Positions 1 through 6,612 of a DNA stretch of 18,316 bases are shown in pieces. The position numbers were made by a program, and so were the translations under genes. Location: contig CAKTEB010000045.1 in the NCBI GenBank assembly GCA_934546685.1, forward strand, positions 1 through 18,316, in the 5' to 3' direction. Under the pieces are notes generated by a model that had not been told where the DNA came from, searched no databases, and saw nothing but the letters and a program-made list of their open reading frames with translations. The DNA is from an uncultured Oscillospiraceae bacterium. Lineage in GTDB: Bacteria > Bacillota > Clostridia > Oscillospirales > Oscillospiraceae. Numbering within the stretch: the stretch's first letter is position 1; each line of letters begins with the position of its first letter.

Positions 1-2
1 AT

Positions 3-1844
3 ATGCGGGAGCGCTACGCGGGCTGCGGCAAAATGATCATCGGCTCCGACTCTCACACCCGCTACGGCGCTTACGGCACCATGGCCATCGGCGAGGGCGG
101 CCCGGAGCTGGTGAAGCAGCTTCTGAATCGCACCTATGACATCGACATGCCTCCGGTGGTGGGCGTGTACCTCACCGGCGCGCCCCGGCCCGGCGTGGGC
201 CCCCAGGACGTTGCCCTTTCCATCATCGAGAAGACCTTTGCTGCGGGCACTGTGAAAAATGCCGTCATGGAGTTCTTCGGCCCCGGCATCGCCAGTCTCG
301 CCATGGACTACCGCAGCGGCATCGACGTGATGACCACCGAGACCTCCTGCTTAAGCTCCATCTGGGAAACCGATGAGGTAGTGAAGGAATCCCTGACTAT
401 CCATGGACGTGGGGCGGATTACAAGCCTATGCACCCGGAGAACGGCGCGTACTACGACCGGATCCTGGAGGTAGACCTTTCCACCGTGGAGTGTATGATC
501 GCCCTGCCCTTCCACCCCTCCTGCGCGGTTCCCATCCACACCTTCAACGAGAATCTGGAGGATCTGCTCCATGAGGTAGAGGTCCGGCAGGAGCAGCAGC
601 TGACCCTGAAAACCAGGCCAGAAAGCCTGCTGAAAAAGATCAGAAACGGCAAGTTCTATGCGGATCAGGGCGTCATTGCGGGCTGCTCCGGCGGCACCTA
701 TCAGAACCTTCAGAAAGCAGCGGAGATCTTAAACGGCAAGCCCCTGGGCTCTGGGGAGTTTTGGCTGTCCGCCTATCCCGCCTCCATGCCTGTGATGATG
801 GAGCTCAGCCGTACCGGGGCCCTCACCAAGCTCATGACCAGCGGCGTTTCCATCCGCTCGGCCTTCTGCGGCCCTTGCTTTGGCGCAGGGGATGTACCTG
901 CCAACGGCGCATTCTCCATCCGCCATTCCACCCGGAACTTCCCCAACCGTGAGGGCAGCAAGCCCGGCGACAATCAGCTGTCCTATGTGGCCCTGATGGA
1001 CGCCCGCTCCATCGCCGCCTCCGCCCTGAATGGCGGTGCCATCACTGCCGCCTCGGACTACCCGGAGATCCAGCCGGATCCCCAGCGGGTGGACTACCAC
1101 TACGACGATTCCGCCTACAAAGCCCGGATCTACTACGGCGTGGGCAAGCCTCAGCCCCAGGAGGAGCTGGTCTTCGGCCCCAACATCGCCGACTGGCCCA
1201 AACAGATTCCCCTGCCGGAGAACCTGCTATTAACGGTCTGCTCCGCCATCTACGATCCCCTCACCACCACCGATGAGCTGATCCCCTCCGGCGAGACCTC
1301 TTCCTACCGCTCCAACCCCATCCGTCTCAGTGAATTTGCCCTGAGCCGGAAGGACCCCCAGTATGTGCCCAGGGCCAAGGCCGTCAAGGCCCTGGAGCTC
1401 CAGCGCCAGGCGGATCCCGCCTCGGTAGCCGGCGAAATGGCCGGATATGATCCTACCACCACAGGCCTCGGCAGCTTGGTCATGTCCATCCGTCCCGGCG
1501 ACGGCTCCGCTCGGGAGCAGGCAGCCTCCTGCCAGCGGGTATTGGGCGGCTGCGCCAACCTGTGTCTGGAATACGCCACCAAGCGCTACCGCTCCAACGT
1601 CATCAACTGGGGCATGGTGCCCTTCACCGTGGCGGATATCGAGCAGCTGAACATCCAGCCCGGAGACCGGCTCTATGTTCCCGGCATCCGCAAGGCCCTG
1701 GAGGGCATGGACGAGACCGTCACCGGCACCCTGCTTCAGGGAGACAAGTCCAAGAACATCACCCTTCAGCTGAAAAACCTCTCCCGTGAGGAACGGGACG
1801 TGATCCTCTCCGGCTGCCTCATCAACTACTACGCGGGCAAATAA
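3..1844 (+). CDS. Aconitase-family hydratase, 5' partial
   Basis: The product is a 4Fe-4S dehydratase of the aconitase superfamily, closest in feel to the YbhJ-like 'hydratase' group; the exact substrate cannot be read from the sequence. Visible residues 1-613 include the aconitase signature GSDSHT (14-19), the first cluster cysteine in GCSGG (C228), the CGPC pair (C289, C292), the conserved NFPNREG/AASALNGG region (about 312-346), and a C-terminal swivel-domain loop GDGSARE (499-505) equivalent to the substrate-binding GxGSSRE loop of aconitases. All three cluster ligands are therefore present. In the family GSDSHT normally lies well over 100 residues from the N-terminus, so the ATG at base 3 is internal and the gene begins left of the window. 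It stands alone here: a strong terminator follows directly, and the next gene has its own promoter. The family is certain; a citrate/aconitate substrate is only a default assumption. Confidence 0.9.
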   Translation: MRERYAGCGKMIIGSDSHTRYGAYGTMAIGEGGPELVKQLLNRTYDIDMPPVVGVYLTGAPRPGVGPQDVALSIIEKTFAAGTVKNAVMEFFGPGIASLAMDYRSGIDVMTTETSCLSSIWETDEVVKESLTIHGRGADYKPMHPENGAYYDRILEVDLSTVECMIALPFHPSCAVPIHTFNENLEDLLHEVEVRQEQQLTLKTRPESLLKKIRNGKFYADQGVIAGCSGGTYQNLQKAAEILNGKPLGSGEFWLSAYPASMPVMMELSRTGALTKLMTSGVSIRSAFCGPCFGAGDVPANGAFSIRHSTRNFPNREGSKPGDNQLSYVALMDARSIAASALNGGAITAASDYPEIQPDPQRVDYHYDDSAYKARIYYGVGKPQPQEELVFGPNIADWPKQIPLPENLLLTVCSAIYDPLTTTDELIPSGETSSYRSNPIRLSEFALSRKDPQYVPRAKAVKALELQRQADPASVAGEMAGYDPTTTGLGSLVMSIRPGDGSAREQAASCQRVLGGCANLCLEYATKRYRSNVINWGMVPFTVADIEQLNIQPGDRLYVPGIRKALEGMDETVTGTLLQGDKSKNITLQLKNLSREERDVILSGCLINYYAGK

Positions 1845-1852
1845 CAATCGCC

Positions 1853-1888
1853 GTGGCGCTGCAAAGTCCTTGCAGCGCCACGTTTTTT
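1853..1888 (+). terminator. Rho-independent terminator of the hydratase gene
   Basis: A perfect 12-bp stem (1853-1864 with 1870-1881, GTGGCGCTGCAA and its complement) with a 5-nt loop is followed by a T-run. It starts 8 nt past the hydratase stop codon. Confidence 0.95.
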
Positions 1889-1962
1889 GTGCAATTTGTG
1901 CATGGATGCCGGGTCTGCTATAGGGCATTCCTCCAAAAAATCCTTTGAAGTCACAAATCCCC

Positions 1963-1991
1963 TTTCCAACTCCCCAAAATTACGGTATAAT
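1963..1991 (+). promoter_or_regulatory. Sigma-A-type promoter for the CarD-like gene
   Basis: A perfect -10 TATAAT (1986-1991) lies 17 bp downstream of a weak -35 TTTCCA (1963-1968). Transcription would start near 1998 and leave a leader of about 70 nt. CarD-family proteins stabilise open complexes, so a weak -35 is worth noting, but autoregulation is only a guess. Confidence 0.7.
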
Positions 1992-2068
1992 ACTATTGTT
2001 ATGGTAAACCGCATCACAGCATCAGGAATATGGGCTATTGGACACGGAAGCAATGGAGGAACACGAGC

Positions 2069-2587
2069 ATGAGTGAATTGACCCTACATATCGGAGATCG
2101 CATCCACTACGGCGGCCACGGAGTCTGCCTGGTCTGCGGCAGAGAGACAAAAGATCTGGGCGCAAGCCGTCGGGACTATTTCCTGCTGCGGCCTATGGGC
2201 AATGACCGCATTACCCTGTATCTGCCGGTGGACGCCCAGCCGGAGCGCGTCCATCTGCGCCGGATGCTCTCCGCCCAGGAGATCTATAGTCTGGTGAACC
2301 GGGAGCAGGACAATCCGCCCCACTGGATCAGCGACAGCCGTACCCGCCGCCAGGTCTGCGGCCAGACCCTGCGCAGCGGCGACCCAGTCGCCCTGATCCG
2401 CCTGGTGAAGAATCTCTATCTTCACGCCCAGCAGATGCCCGCGGGGCGGCTGATGCCCATGAGCGATCAGGAGCTTTTATCCTCGGCGGAGCGGCAGCTG
2501 TACGACGAATTCCAGTTCGTGCTGAATATCGGCCAGGATCAGCTTCTGCCGTTTCTGCTGGGCCAGTGCCAGGTCACGGCAAAATAA
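2069..2587 (+). CDS. CarD-family transcriptional regulator
   Basis: This 172-residue protein is a CarD/CdnL/TRCF-type regulator that would bind the RNA polymerase beta subunit and stabilise open promoter complexes. The N-terminal RNA-polymerase-interacting domain is visible at residues 1-65: 'GDRIHYGGHGVC' (9-20) matches the family's G-D-x-V-x-Y-x-x-x-G-V opening, followed by beta-rich sequence ending in YLPVD (51-55). The C-terminal part (about 66-172) is predicted helical, as in CarD. ATG 2069 is chosen over an in-frame upstream ATG at 2030 because GGAGGA (2055-2060) sits 8 nt before it and the domain begins right there. Length fits the family (about 160-175 residues). It has its own promoter and ends convergent with the alanine racemase-like gene, sharing a terminator. 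Cysteines at 20 and 23 (CLVC) are not a general family feature and may be incidental. Confidence 0.85.
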   Translation: MSELTLHIGDRIHYGGHGVCLVCGRETKDLGASRRDYFLLRPMGNDRITLYLPVDAQPERVHLRRMLSAQEIYSLVNREQDNPPHWISDSRTRRQVCGQTLRSGDPVALIRLVKNLYLHAQQMPAGRLMPMSDQELLSSAERQLYDEFQFVLNIGQDQLLPFLLGQCQVTAK

Positions 2588-2675
2588 TTTCCGGCCCCCA
2601 GAATTCGATGGAATCCCCTAGGGAAGCCATGGTATACTGGGCTCGCAGCTTACAGATCGAGTATCCATAATCCGA

Positions 2676-2711
2676 AAAATGCGTGTCTGCATCGTCGCAG
2701 ACACGCATTTT
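2676..2711. terminator. Bidirectional terminator between carD-like and alr-like genes
   Basis: A perfect 15-bp stem (2676-2690 with 2697-2711) with a 6-nt loop has A-rich sequence on the left arm and T-rich on the right, so it can end transcription from both sides. It lies between two convergent genes. Confidence 0.92.
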
Positions 2712-2716
2712 GTTTG

Positions 2717-3802
2717 CTATTCAAATACCACCGGCATATCCTTGACCAGCAGGGGATTGATCTCAATGCGCACCGGATCCCCCACCTGGCACGGAATATC
2801 CGTCACGTCGAAGATGGTCTGTACCATGCCGATGTGGCCCAGCACCCGGGCGGGCTTTCCATTGACCGATACATAGAAGGCCTTTTTCTTGAGAAATGCC
2901 TTCACATAACAGAGGCCGCCCCGCACGCAGTCCCGGAACCGGAAGATATCGTTGCCCTTCTCGGCCCCGAAGCCATTAAAATAGCCCACGCTGCACACAG
3001 CGATCTTCGTTGGCCGCTTGGCCCTCCAGGCGGCTCCATAGCCAACGGTGCTGCCCTTGGGGATCTCCCGGATCAGCTCCACCTGGCTCCGGCACCAGCC
3101 CAGCTTTATAAGGCCCATATCTCCCAGGAAGGACAGCCGCCCCAGCAGCGCTGAGCCCAGCCGCACCGCATCCAAATGCATCTCCGGATACTTGAGGAAC
3201 GCCGAGGAATTGCAGCAGTGCCGGGTGCCCAGCTGGTATCCCTCCCCCTCCAGGGCCCGGATCACGCCCATAAAGGCCTCGAACTGGCCACGGGTGTCCT
3301 TCTCACTGGAAAAGGCACTGTGGAAATGAGTGTAGATGCCGCTGGGCTCCAGGTGCTCCATGGCATAGACCTGACGGATGCCGTCAAGATCCCCGGGCAG
3401 AAAGCCATAGCGGCCCATGCCCGTGTCGATCTTCACATGGCAGCGGAGCTTTTTGCCTTTCTCCGCCGCGGCCTTGTCCATGGCCAGGGCGCAGTCCAGA
3501 GAGCCCACGGTGCAGACCGCGTCCAGCCCCAAAAGCTCCGATAATTCCTCCGAGACGCAGGTGGCCCGCAGCATCAGGATCTCCTGCTGGAAGCCCGCCT
3601 CCCGCAGGGCCCGGATGTCCTTGGGCTCCGTGACGGCGAAGCGATCCACTCCGCCATCAGAAAGTGCCTGGGCCATGGGAATCAGCCCCAGGCCGTAGCC
3701 GTTCCCCTTGATGACGCCGTAAATGGCCGCATTCCCGGCCTTTTCCCGCAGAACGCGGATATTTCCCTCTAGGCCTTCCTTATCCACTACATAGCAGTTC
3801 AT
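2717..3802 (-). CDS. Alanine racemase-family PLP enzyme, divergent and short at the C-terminus
   Basis: This 361-residue protein has the alanine racemase fold: PLP lysine in VIKGNGYG (K32), DTGMGRYG (126-133), VRLG with the pyridine-contacting arginine (R214), and the second catalytic base in VGYG (Y255). It would interconvert L- and D-forms of an amino acid in the cytoplasm. It departs from canonical Alr in three ways. The usual GYADG reads GYFNG (273-277). The usual MD pair after the cysteine/serine reads MV (326-327). The protein ends at VGDPVRIEINP..., before the Gly-Thr-x-x-Tyr-Glu segment that supplies the phosphate-binding tyrosine in standard Alr. It is the last gene of the minus-strand block, 15 nt after the femX-like stop, with only a G-rich patch as ribosome-binding site. 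Substrate may be Ala, Ser or another small amino acid; supplying a D-residue for the FemX-like bridge pathway is inference. Confidence 0.85.
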   Translation of the reverse strand: MNCYVVDKEGLEGNIRVLREKAGNAAIYGVIKGNGYGLGLIPMAQALSDGGVDRFAVTEPKDIRALREAGFQQEILMLRATCVSEELSELLGLDAVCTVGSLDCALAMDKAAAEKGKKLRCHVKIDTGMGRYGFLPGDLDGIRQVYAMEHLEPSGIYTHFHSAFSSEKDTRGQFEAFMGVIRALEGEGYQLGTRHCCNSSAFLKYPEMHLDAVRLGSALLGRLSFLGDMGLIKLGWCRSQVELIREIPKGSTVGYGAAWRAKRPTKIAVCSVGYFNGFGAEKGNDIFRFRDCVRGGLCYVKAFLKKKAFYVSVNGKPARVLGHIGMVQTIFDVTDIPCQVGDPVRIEINPLLVKDMPVVFE

Positions 3803-3817
3803 ACGTCCGCCCCCGGA

Positions 3818-4879
3818 TCACTTTTTGTTTTTCAGCAGATAGAGCTTCTTCCGCACGTCCATGAAAATGGGCTTGCCCTTGGTGATCATCCAGTTCACGG
3901 GCTTATTGAGGACCATGTCCATCTCGCCCACGAACTCCACATAGTCGCCGCCGAAGCCCAGCTTGAACTTATAGAGGCCGTACAGAGGATGATCCTCCCC
4001 CACCCTTCCGGGCACGCCCCGGAAGTCGTAGAGCCGGCAGCCCTTTTCCACGGCCCACTCGATCATACTCCACTGGAGCATATAATTGGGCATCAGGTTC
4101 CGGTGCTCGTTGGAGGACGCGCCGTAGAGATACCAGACCTTATCGCCGTACCAGATGGCCAGAGTGCCCGCAATGGCCTGGCCCTCGTAGTAGGCCATGT
4201 ACAGCCGGGCGTGCTCCCCCAGGTTGTCCAGCATATTCTCAAAATAAGAGGCCTCACGGGTCACAAAGCCGTCCCGGACGCCGGTCTCCAGCATCAGCCG
4301 CGCAAAGTCCGGCACGGCCTCCTTGCCCTTGATCTCCACGGTGACGCCCTTTTTTGCGCCAGCGCGCACCTTCCGGCGGGTGGATTGGGGCAGGCTCATG
4401 AGCAGCTCCTCCGAGGTTTTCCCCTGGGTATTCAGCCGGAAAACATACTGGGGCTGGATCGCGTCAAAGGTGGCGCCGCCGCCGGTGAGATGGAAGCCCA
4501 GGGCCTCCAGACTCTCTGTATAGGCCGTCTCCTCCGAGGGCACGTCCGGATCGATCTTGATGACATAGGAGTGGTATTTCTTCGCCAGCCTTTTCGCGCC
4601 GTCGACGAGATCCGCCAGGGTCTCCTTGTCGTCCAGATCCGTCACCGGGCCGCGGCAGCCGTACATCATGGTAAAGGGCATGCCGGGGATGATCTTGCGG
4701 ATCAGCACCGCCAGAGAGCCCTTGATCCTACCGTCCTTGTCCCGGGACACGATGGCCTCCCACTTCCACATGGGCTTCTGCTTTGCCCAAAGGATGCTCT
4801 GAGCAAAGTGGCCCTTGGGGTGGGACTGCAAAAATGCTTCATATTCGGGGATCTGTTCTTTTGTGATAATTTCAGACAT
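3818..4879 (-). CDS. FemXAB/MurM-like peptidoglycan bridge aminoacyltransferase
   Basis: This 353-residue protein belongs to the FemABX family, which moves an amino acid from aminoacyl-tRNA onto the lysine (or equivalent) of the peptidoglycan precursor lipid II at the inner face of the membrane. The sequence shows the twin GNAT-like domain layout: an N-terminal half with 'GHFAQSILWAKQK' (24-36), a basic helical segment near 'STRRKVRAGAKKG', and a C-terminal half with the characteristic 'YLYGASSNEHRNLMPNY' and 'YDFRGVPG' motifs, then 'GLYKFKLGFGG'. Start ATG 4879 has GGAG 8 nt upstream. It sits 22 nt after the amidotransferase-like gene and 15 nt before the racemase-like gene, so the three are very probably one transcript. 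Which residue is added (Gly, Ala, Ser) cannot be predicted from sequence alone; the racemase neighbour hints at Ala or Ser. Confidence 0.9.
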   Translation of the reverse strand: MSEIITKEQIPEYEAFLQSHPKGHFAQSILWAKQKPMWKWEAIVSRDKDGRIKGSLAVLIRKIIPGMPFTMMYGCRGPVTDLDDKETLADLVDGAKRLAKKYHSYVIKIDPDVPSEETAYTESLEALGFHLTGGGATFDAIQPQYVFRLNTQGKTSEELLMSLPQSTRRKVRAGAKKGVTVEIKGKEAVPDFARLMLETGVRDGFVTREASYFENMLDNLGEHARLYMAYYEGQAIAGTLAIWYGDKVWYLYGASSNEHRNLMPNYMLQWSMIEWAVEKGCRLYDFRGVPGRVGEDHPLYGLYKFKLGFGGDYVEFVGEMDMVLNKPVNWMITKGKPIFMDVRKKLYLLKNKK

Positions 4880-4901
4880 AAGTATAACTCCATTTTATAT
4901 T

Positions 4902-5603
4902 TTAGCGGCATGCCGCCACAAAGGCGTTCCAGACCTGCCGCGCGGATTCGTATTTCTGCCACATATGCTCTGGGTGCCACTGGAGGCCCAGCATAAAGCG
5001 CTTGGCGGGATCCTCAATGGCCTCGATCATGCCGTCAGCGGCACGGGCGGAGACCGTAAAGCCCGGGGCCGGGGTCTTCACCGCCTGGTGGTGCATACTG
5101 TTGACGGACAAGTGTTCCACCCCCAGGATGCCGTATAGCACGGTGTCCTTCTGAATGGTCACCTGATGATGGGGCAGGTCATAGGGCTTGTCCTGCCGGT
5201 GGGTCACCGGACTGGGACATTGGGTGAAGATATCCTGATACAAGGTGCCGCCCAGGGCAGCGTTCATCATTTGGATGCCCCGGCAGATGCCCAGGGCGGG
5301 CTTGTCCATTTCATAGGCTCGGCGGAGCATATAGGTCTCCTGCCGGTCCCGCATGGGGGCCTGATAGCCGCATTCCGGCAGCTTCTCCTCCCCGTAGATG
5401 GCAGGGTCGATGTCCTGGCCGCCGGTGAAGACAAAGCCGTCAAAGCTATTTAGGTATTCCTCCCAGAGCGCTTCGTCCTGCGACAGGGGCAGAAGCACCG
5501 GCAGGCCCCCGGCGGTCTCGATGCCGCCGAAGTACAGGGGATTGATCCAAAGGGTCTGTTTTTCGCTGTCGTAAAGCGGCAGCACACCAATTTTAGGACG
5601 CAT
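4902..5603 (-). CDS. Class I glutamine amidotransferase, gamma-glutamyl(-GABA) hydrolase type
   Basis: This 233-residue protein is a PuuD-like (Peptidase C26) hydrolase that cleaves gamma-glutamyl bonds in small molecules. Visible are the nucleophile elbow LGICRGIQ (C107), the catalytic His-Glu pair in QWHPE (H210, E212), the 'TGGQDIDP' strand-loop (60-67) and 'SVNSMHHQAV' (166-175), all typical of the family, and length is normal. The start at 5603 is preferred over ATGs at 5612 and 5651 because AAAGGA lies 8 nt before it and the family N-terminus (RPKIGVLP) begins there. It is the first of three tightly packed genes (22-nt gap to femX-like). In this context it could trim or edit a gamma-linked peptide, or release gamma-D-Glu bonds in muropeptides; that is inference. 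A free-standing gamma-glutamyl-polyamine catabolic role is possible, but none of the other puu genes are nearby. Confidence 0.88.
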   Translation of the reverse strand: MRPKIGVLPLYDSEKQTLWINPLYFGGIETAGGLPVLLPLSQDEALWEEYLNSFDGFVFTGGQDIDPAIYGEEKLPECGYQAPMRDRQETYMLRRAYEMDKPALGICRGIQMMNAALGGTLYQDIFTQCPSPVTHRQDKPYDLPHHQVTIQKDTVLYGILGVEHLSVNSMHHQAVKTPAPGFTVSARAADGMIEAIEDPAKRFMLGLQWHPEHMWQKYESARQVWNAFVAACR

Positions 5604-5802
5604 AACAATCATCCTTTGCAATAGAATCAAGCGTATCAGGAAGCACCACATGAATTGGCGACAGGGATTCAGCCAGAGATTCTGCGTCGGAAAGAGGCAG
5701 TTCCTCGCAGGAATATTTTGTGTATTTCAAGAAATAATAACGAATTTCCGGCAGAAAAGATCGGCTGTAGCCCGGCGGTACATTCGTGCGGTGCCGCCCA
5801 AT
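5593..5802 (-). other. 69-codon open frame without a clear start (possible small gene or gene remnant)
   Basis: Immediately after the TAA of the transglutaminase-like gene, in the same frame, 69 codons are open and end in TAA at 5593-5595, overlapping the first 11 nt of the amidotransferase gene. The translation looks protein-like, for example FLPEIRYYFLKYTKYS (about codons 18-33) and 'ELPLSDAESLAESL' followed by 'IHVVLPDTLDSIA'. No ATG occurs in frame; only ATT, TTG, CTG or late GTG codons could start it, and none has a good ribosome-binding site. Base composition is visibly more AT-rich than in the neighbours. It could be a small coupled gene with an unusual start, a relic of a once longer gene, or chance. 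I recognise no family. Confidence 0.3.
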
Positions 5803-6600
5803 TTAAGCATGGGGCACCGTGTCCCGGCTGCGGATCACATGCTCCGTGACCTGCACCGCCACCTCCCGCTTCCAGGGGGTGTCCTTATCCCGGAAGCAGC
5901 TGCGCTCCACGGCGCAGGCGTCATAGTCCGGGCCATGGGCGATCTTCAGGTAGCCCTCCTCCACGGGGACCCCGGCGCTGGGATCCATTGGCCGCCACAC
6001 ACCGCCGCAGTAGACCTCCGCCCAAGCGTGGGCCTGAGGGATGCCCTCCGCCAGGCCGCTGACGAACCGGGCGGCAATGCCGGAAAGGCGGCACAGGCTC
6101 AGGAACAGATGGGCGTAGTCCCTTGCGTCGCCGGTGCCCGTCTCCAGGGCCTGAGCGGCCGTAAAGTTCTGGGATAATGCCGTCCAGCTGAGTCTCTGAC
6201 TCACGGCGCGGCAGAGCACCTTTGCCCGCTCCCAGGGCTCCTCCGGCAGCTCTAATTCCCCCAGCCAATGCTCCATAGCCTCCGTTGGCTGGGTGAGCCG
6301 GGTGGGATAGAGATAGAGCCGATCCAGAGGCTCATGGATCACATATTTGGAGCACAGCACAAAGCCGGAGGCCGTAAAGGAAAACGCGGTGTGAGCCTTG
6401 TCAATGGTGCCCGTATACATCTCGTTGCCGTAGGCATCGGAGATCAGTCCCAGGGCCGCGTGGGGCGTCACCGTGAGCTTATGGGCATAGGATCGCTGGA
6501 AGGGATACGTTCCCGGCATGCAGCGGATCAAAAAGCCGTGCTTGGAGATGGGCGACTGGAAGCTCTGAGACACGGTGAAGGTAAACGCGTATTTTTTCAT
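5803..6600 (-). CDS. Transglutaminase-fold protein lacking the catalytic cysteine
   Basis: This 265-residue protein has the bacterial transglutaminase-like architecture: an N-terminal beta-rich domain (about 1-100, Bact_transglu_N type) and a C-terminal papain-like core. The core is clear: 'GTGDARDYAHLFLSLCRLSG' (155-174) aligns with the family's G-x-C-x-D-x-A-H-L block, 'AHAWAEVY' (190-197) supplies His191 and 'MDPSAG' (205-210) supplies Asp206. The position of the nucleophilic cysteine is alanine (A159, codon GCA at 6124-6126), so the usual thiol protease/transglutaminase chemistry should be lost while the fold is kept. Start ATG 6600 follows AGGAGGGG that overlaps the end of the ATP-grasp gene; the gap is 12 nt, so the two are co-translated. 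Family members normally partner circularly permuted ATP-grasp and alpha-E proteins; no alpha-E gene is present here. A binding or scaffold role is inferred. Confidence 0.87.
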   Translation of the reverse strand: MKKYAFTFTVSQSFQSPISKHGFLIRCMPGTYPFQRSYAHKLTVTPHAALGLISDAYGNEMYTGTIDKAHTAFSFTASGFVLCSKYVIHEPLDRLYLYPTRLTQPTEAMEHWLGELELPEEPWERAKVLCRAVSQRLSWTALSQNFTAAQALETGTGDARDYAHLFLSLCRLSGIAARFVSGLAEGIPQAHAWAEVYCGGVWRPMDPSAGVPVEEGYLKIAHGPDYDACAVERSCFRDKDTPWKREVAVQVTEHVIRSRDTVPHA

Positions 6601-6612
6601 TCTGCTCCCCTC

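Noticed and set aside
3989..4996. Long plus-strand open frame (335 codons) opposite the femX-like gene
   Set aside because: It is antisense to clear FemX motifs, runs across two minus-strand genes and has no supporting signals.
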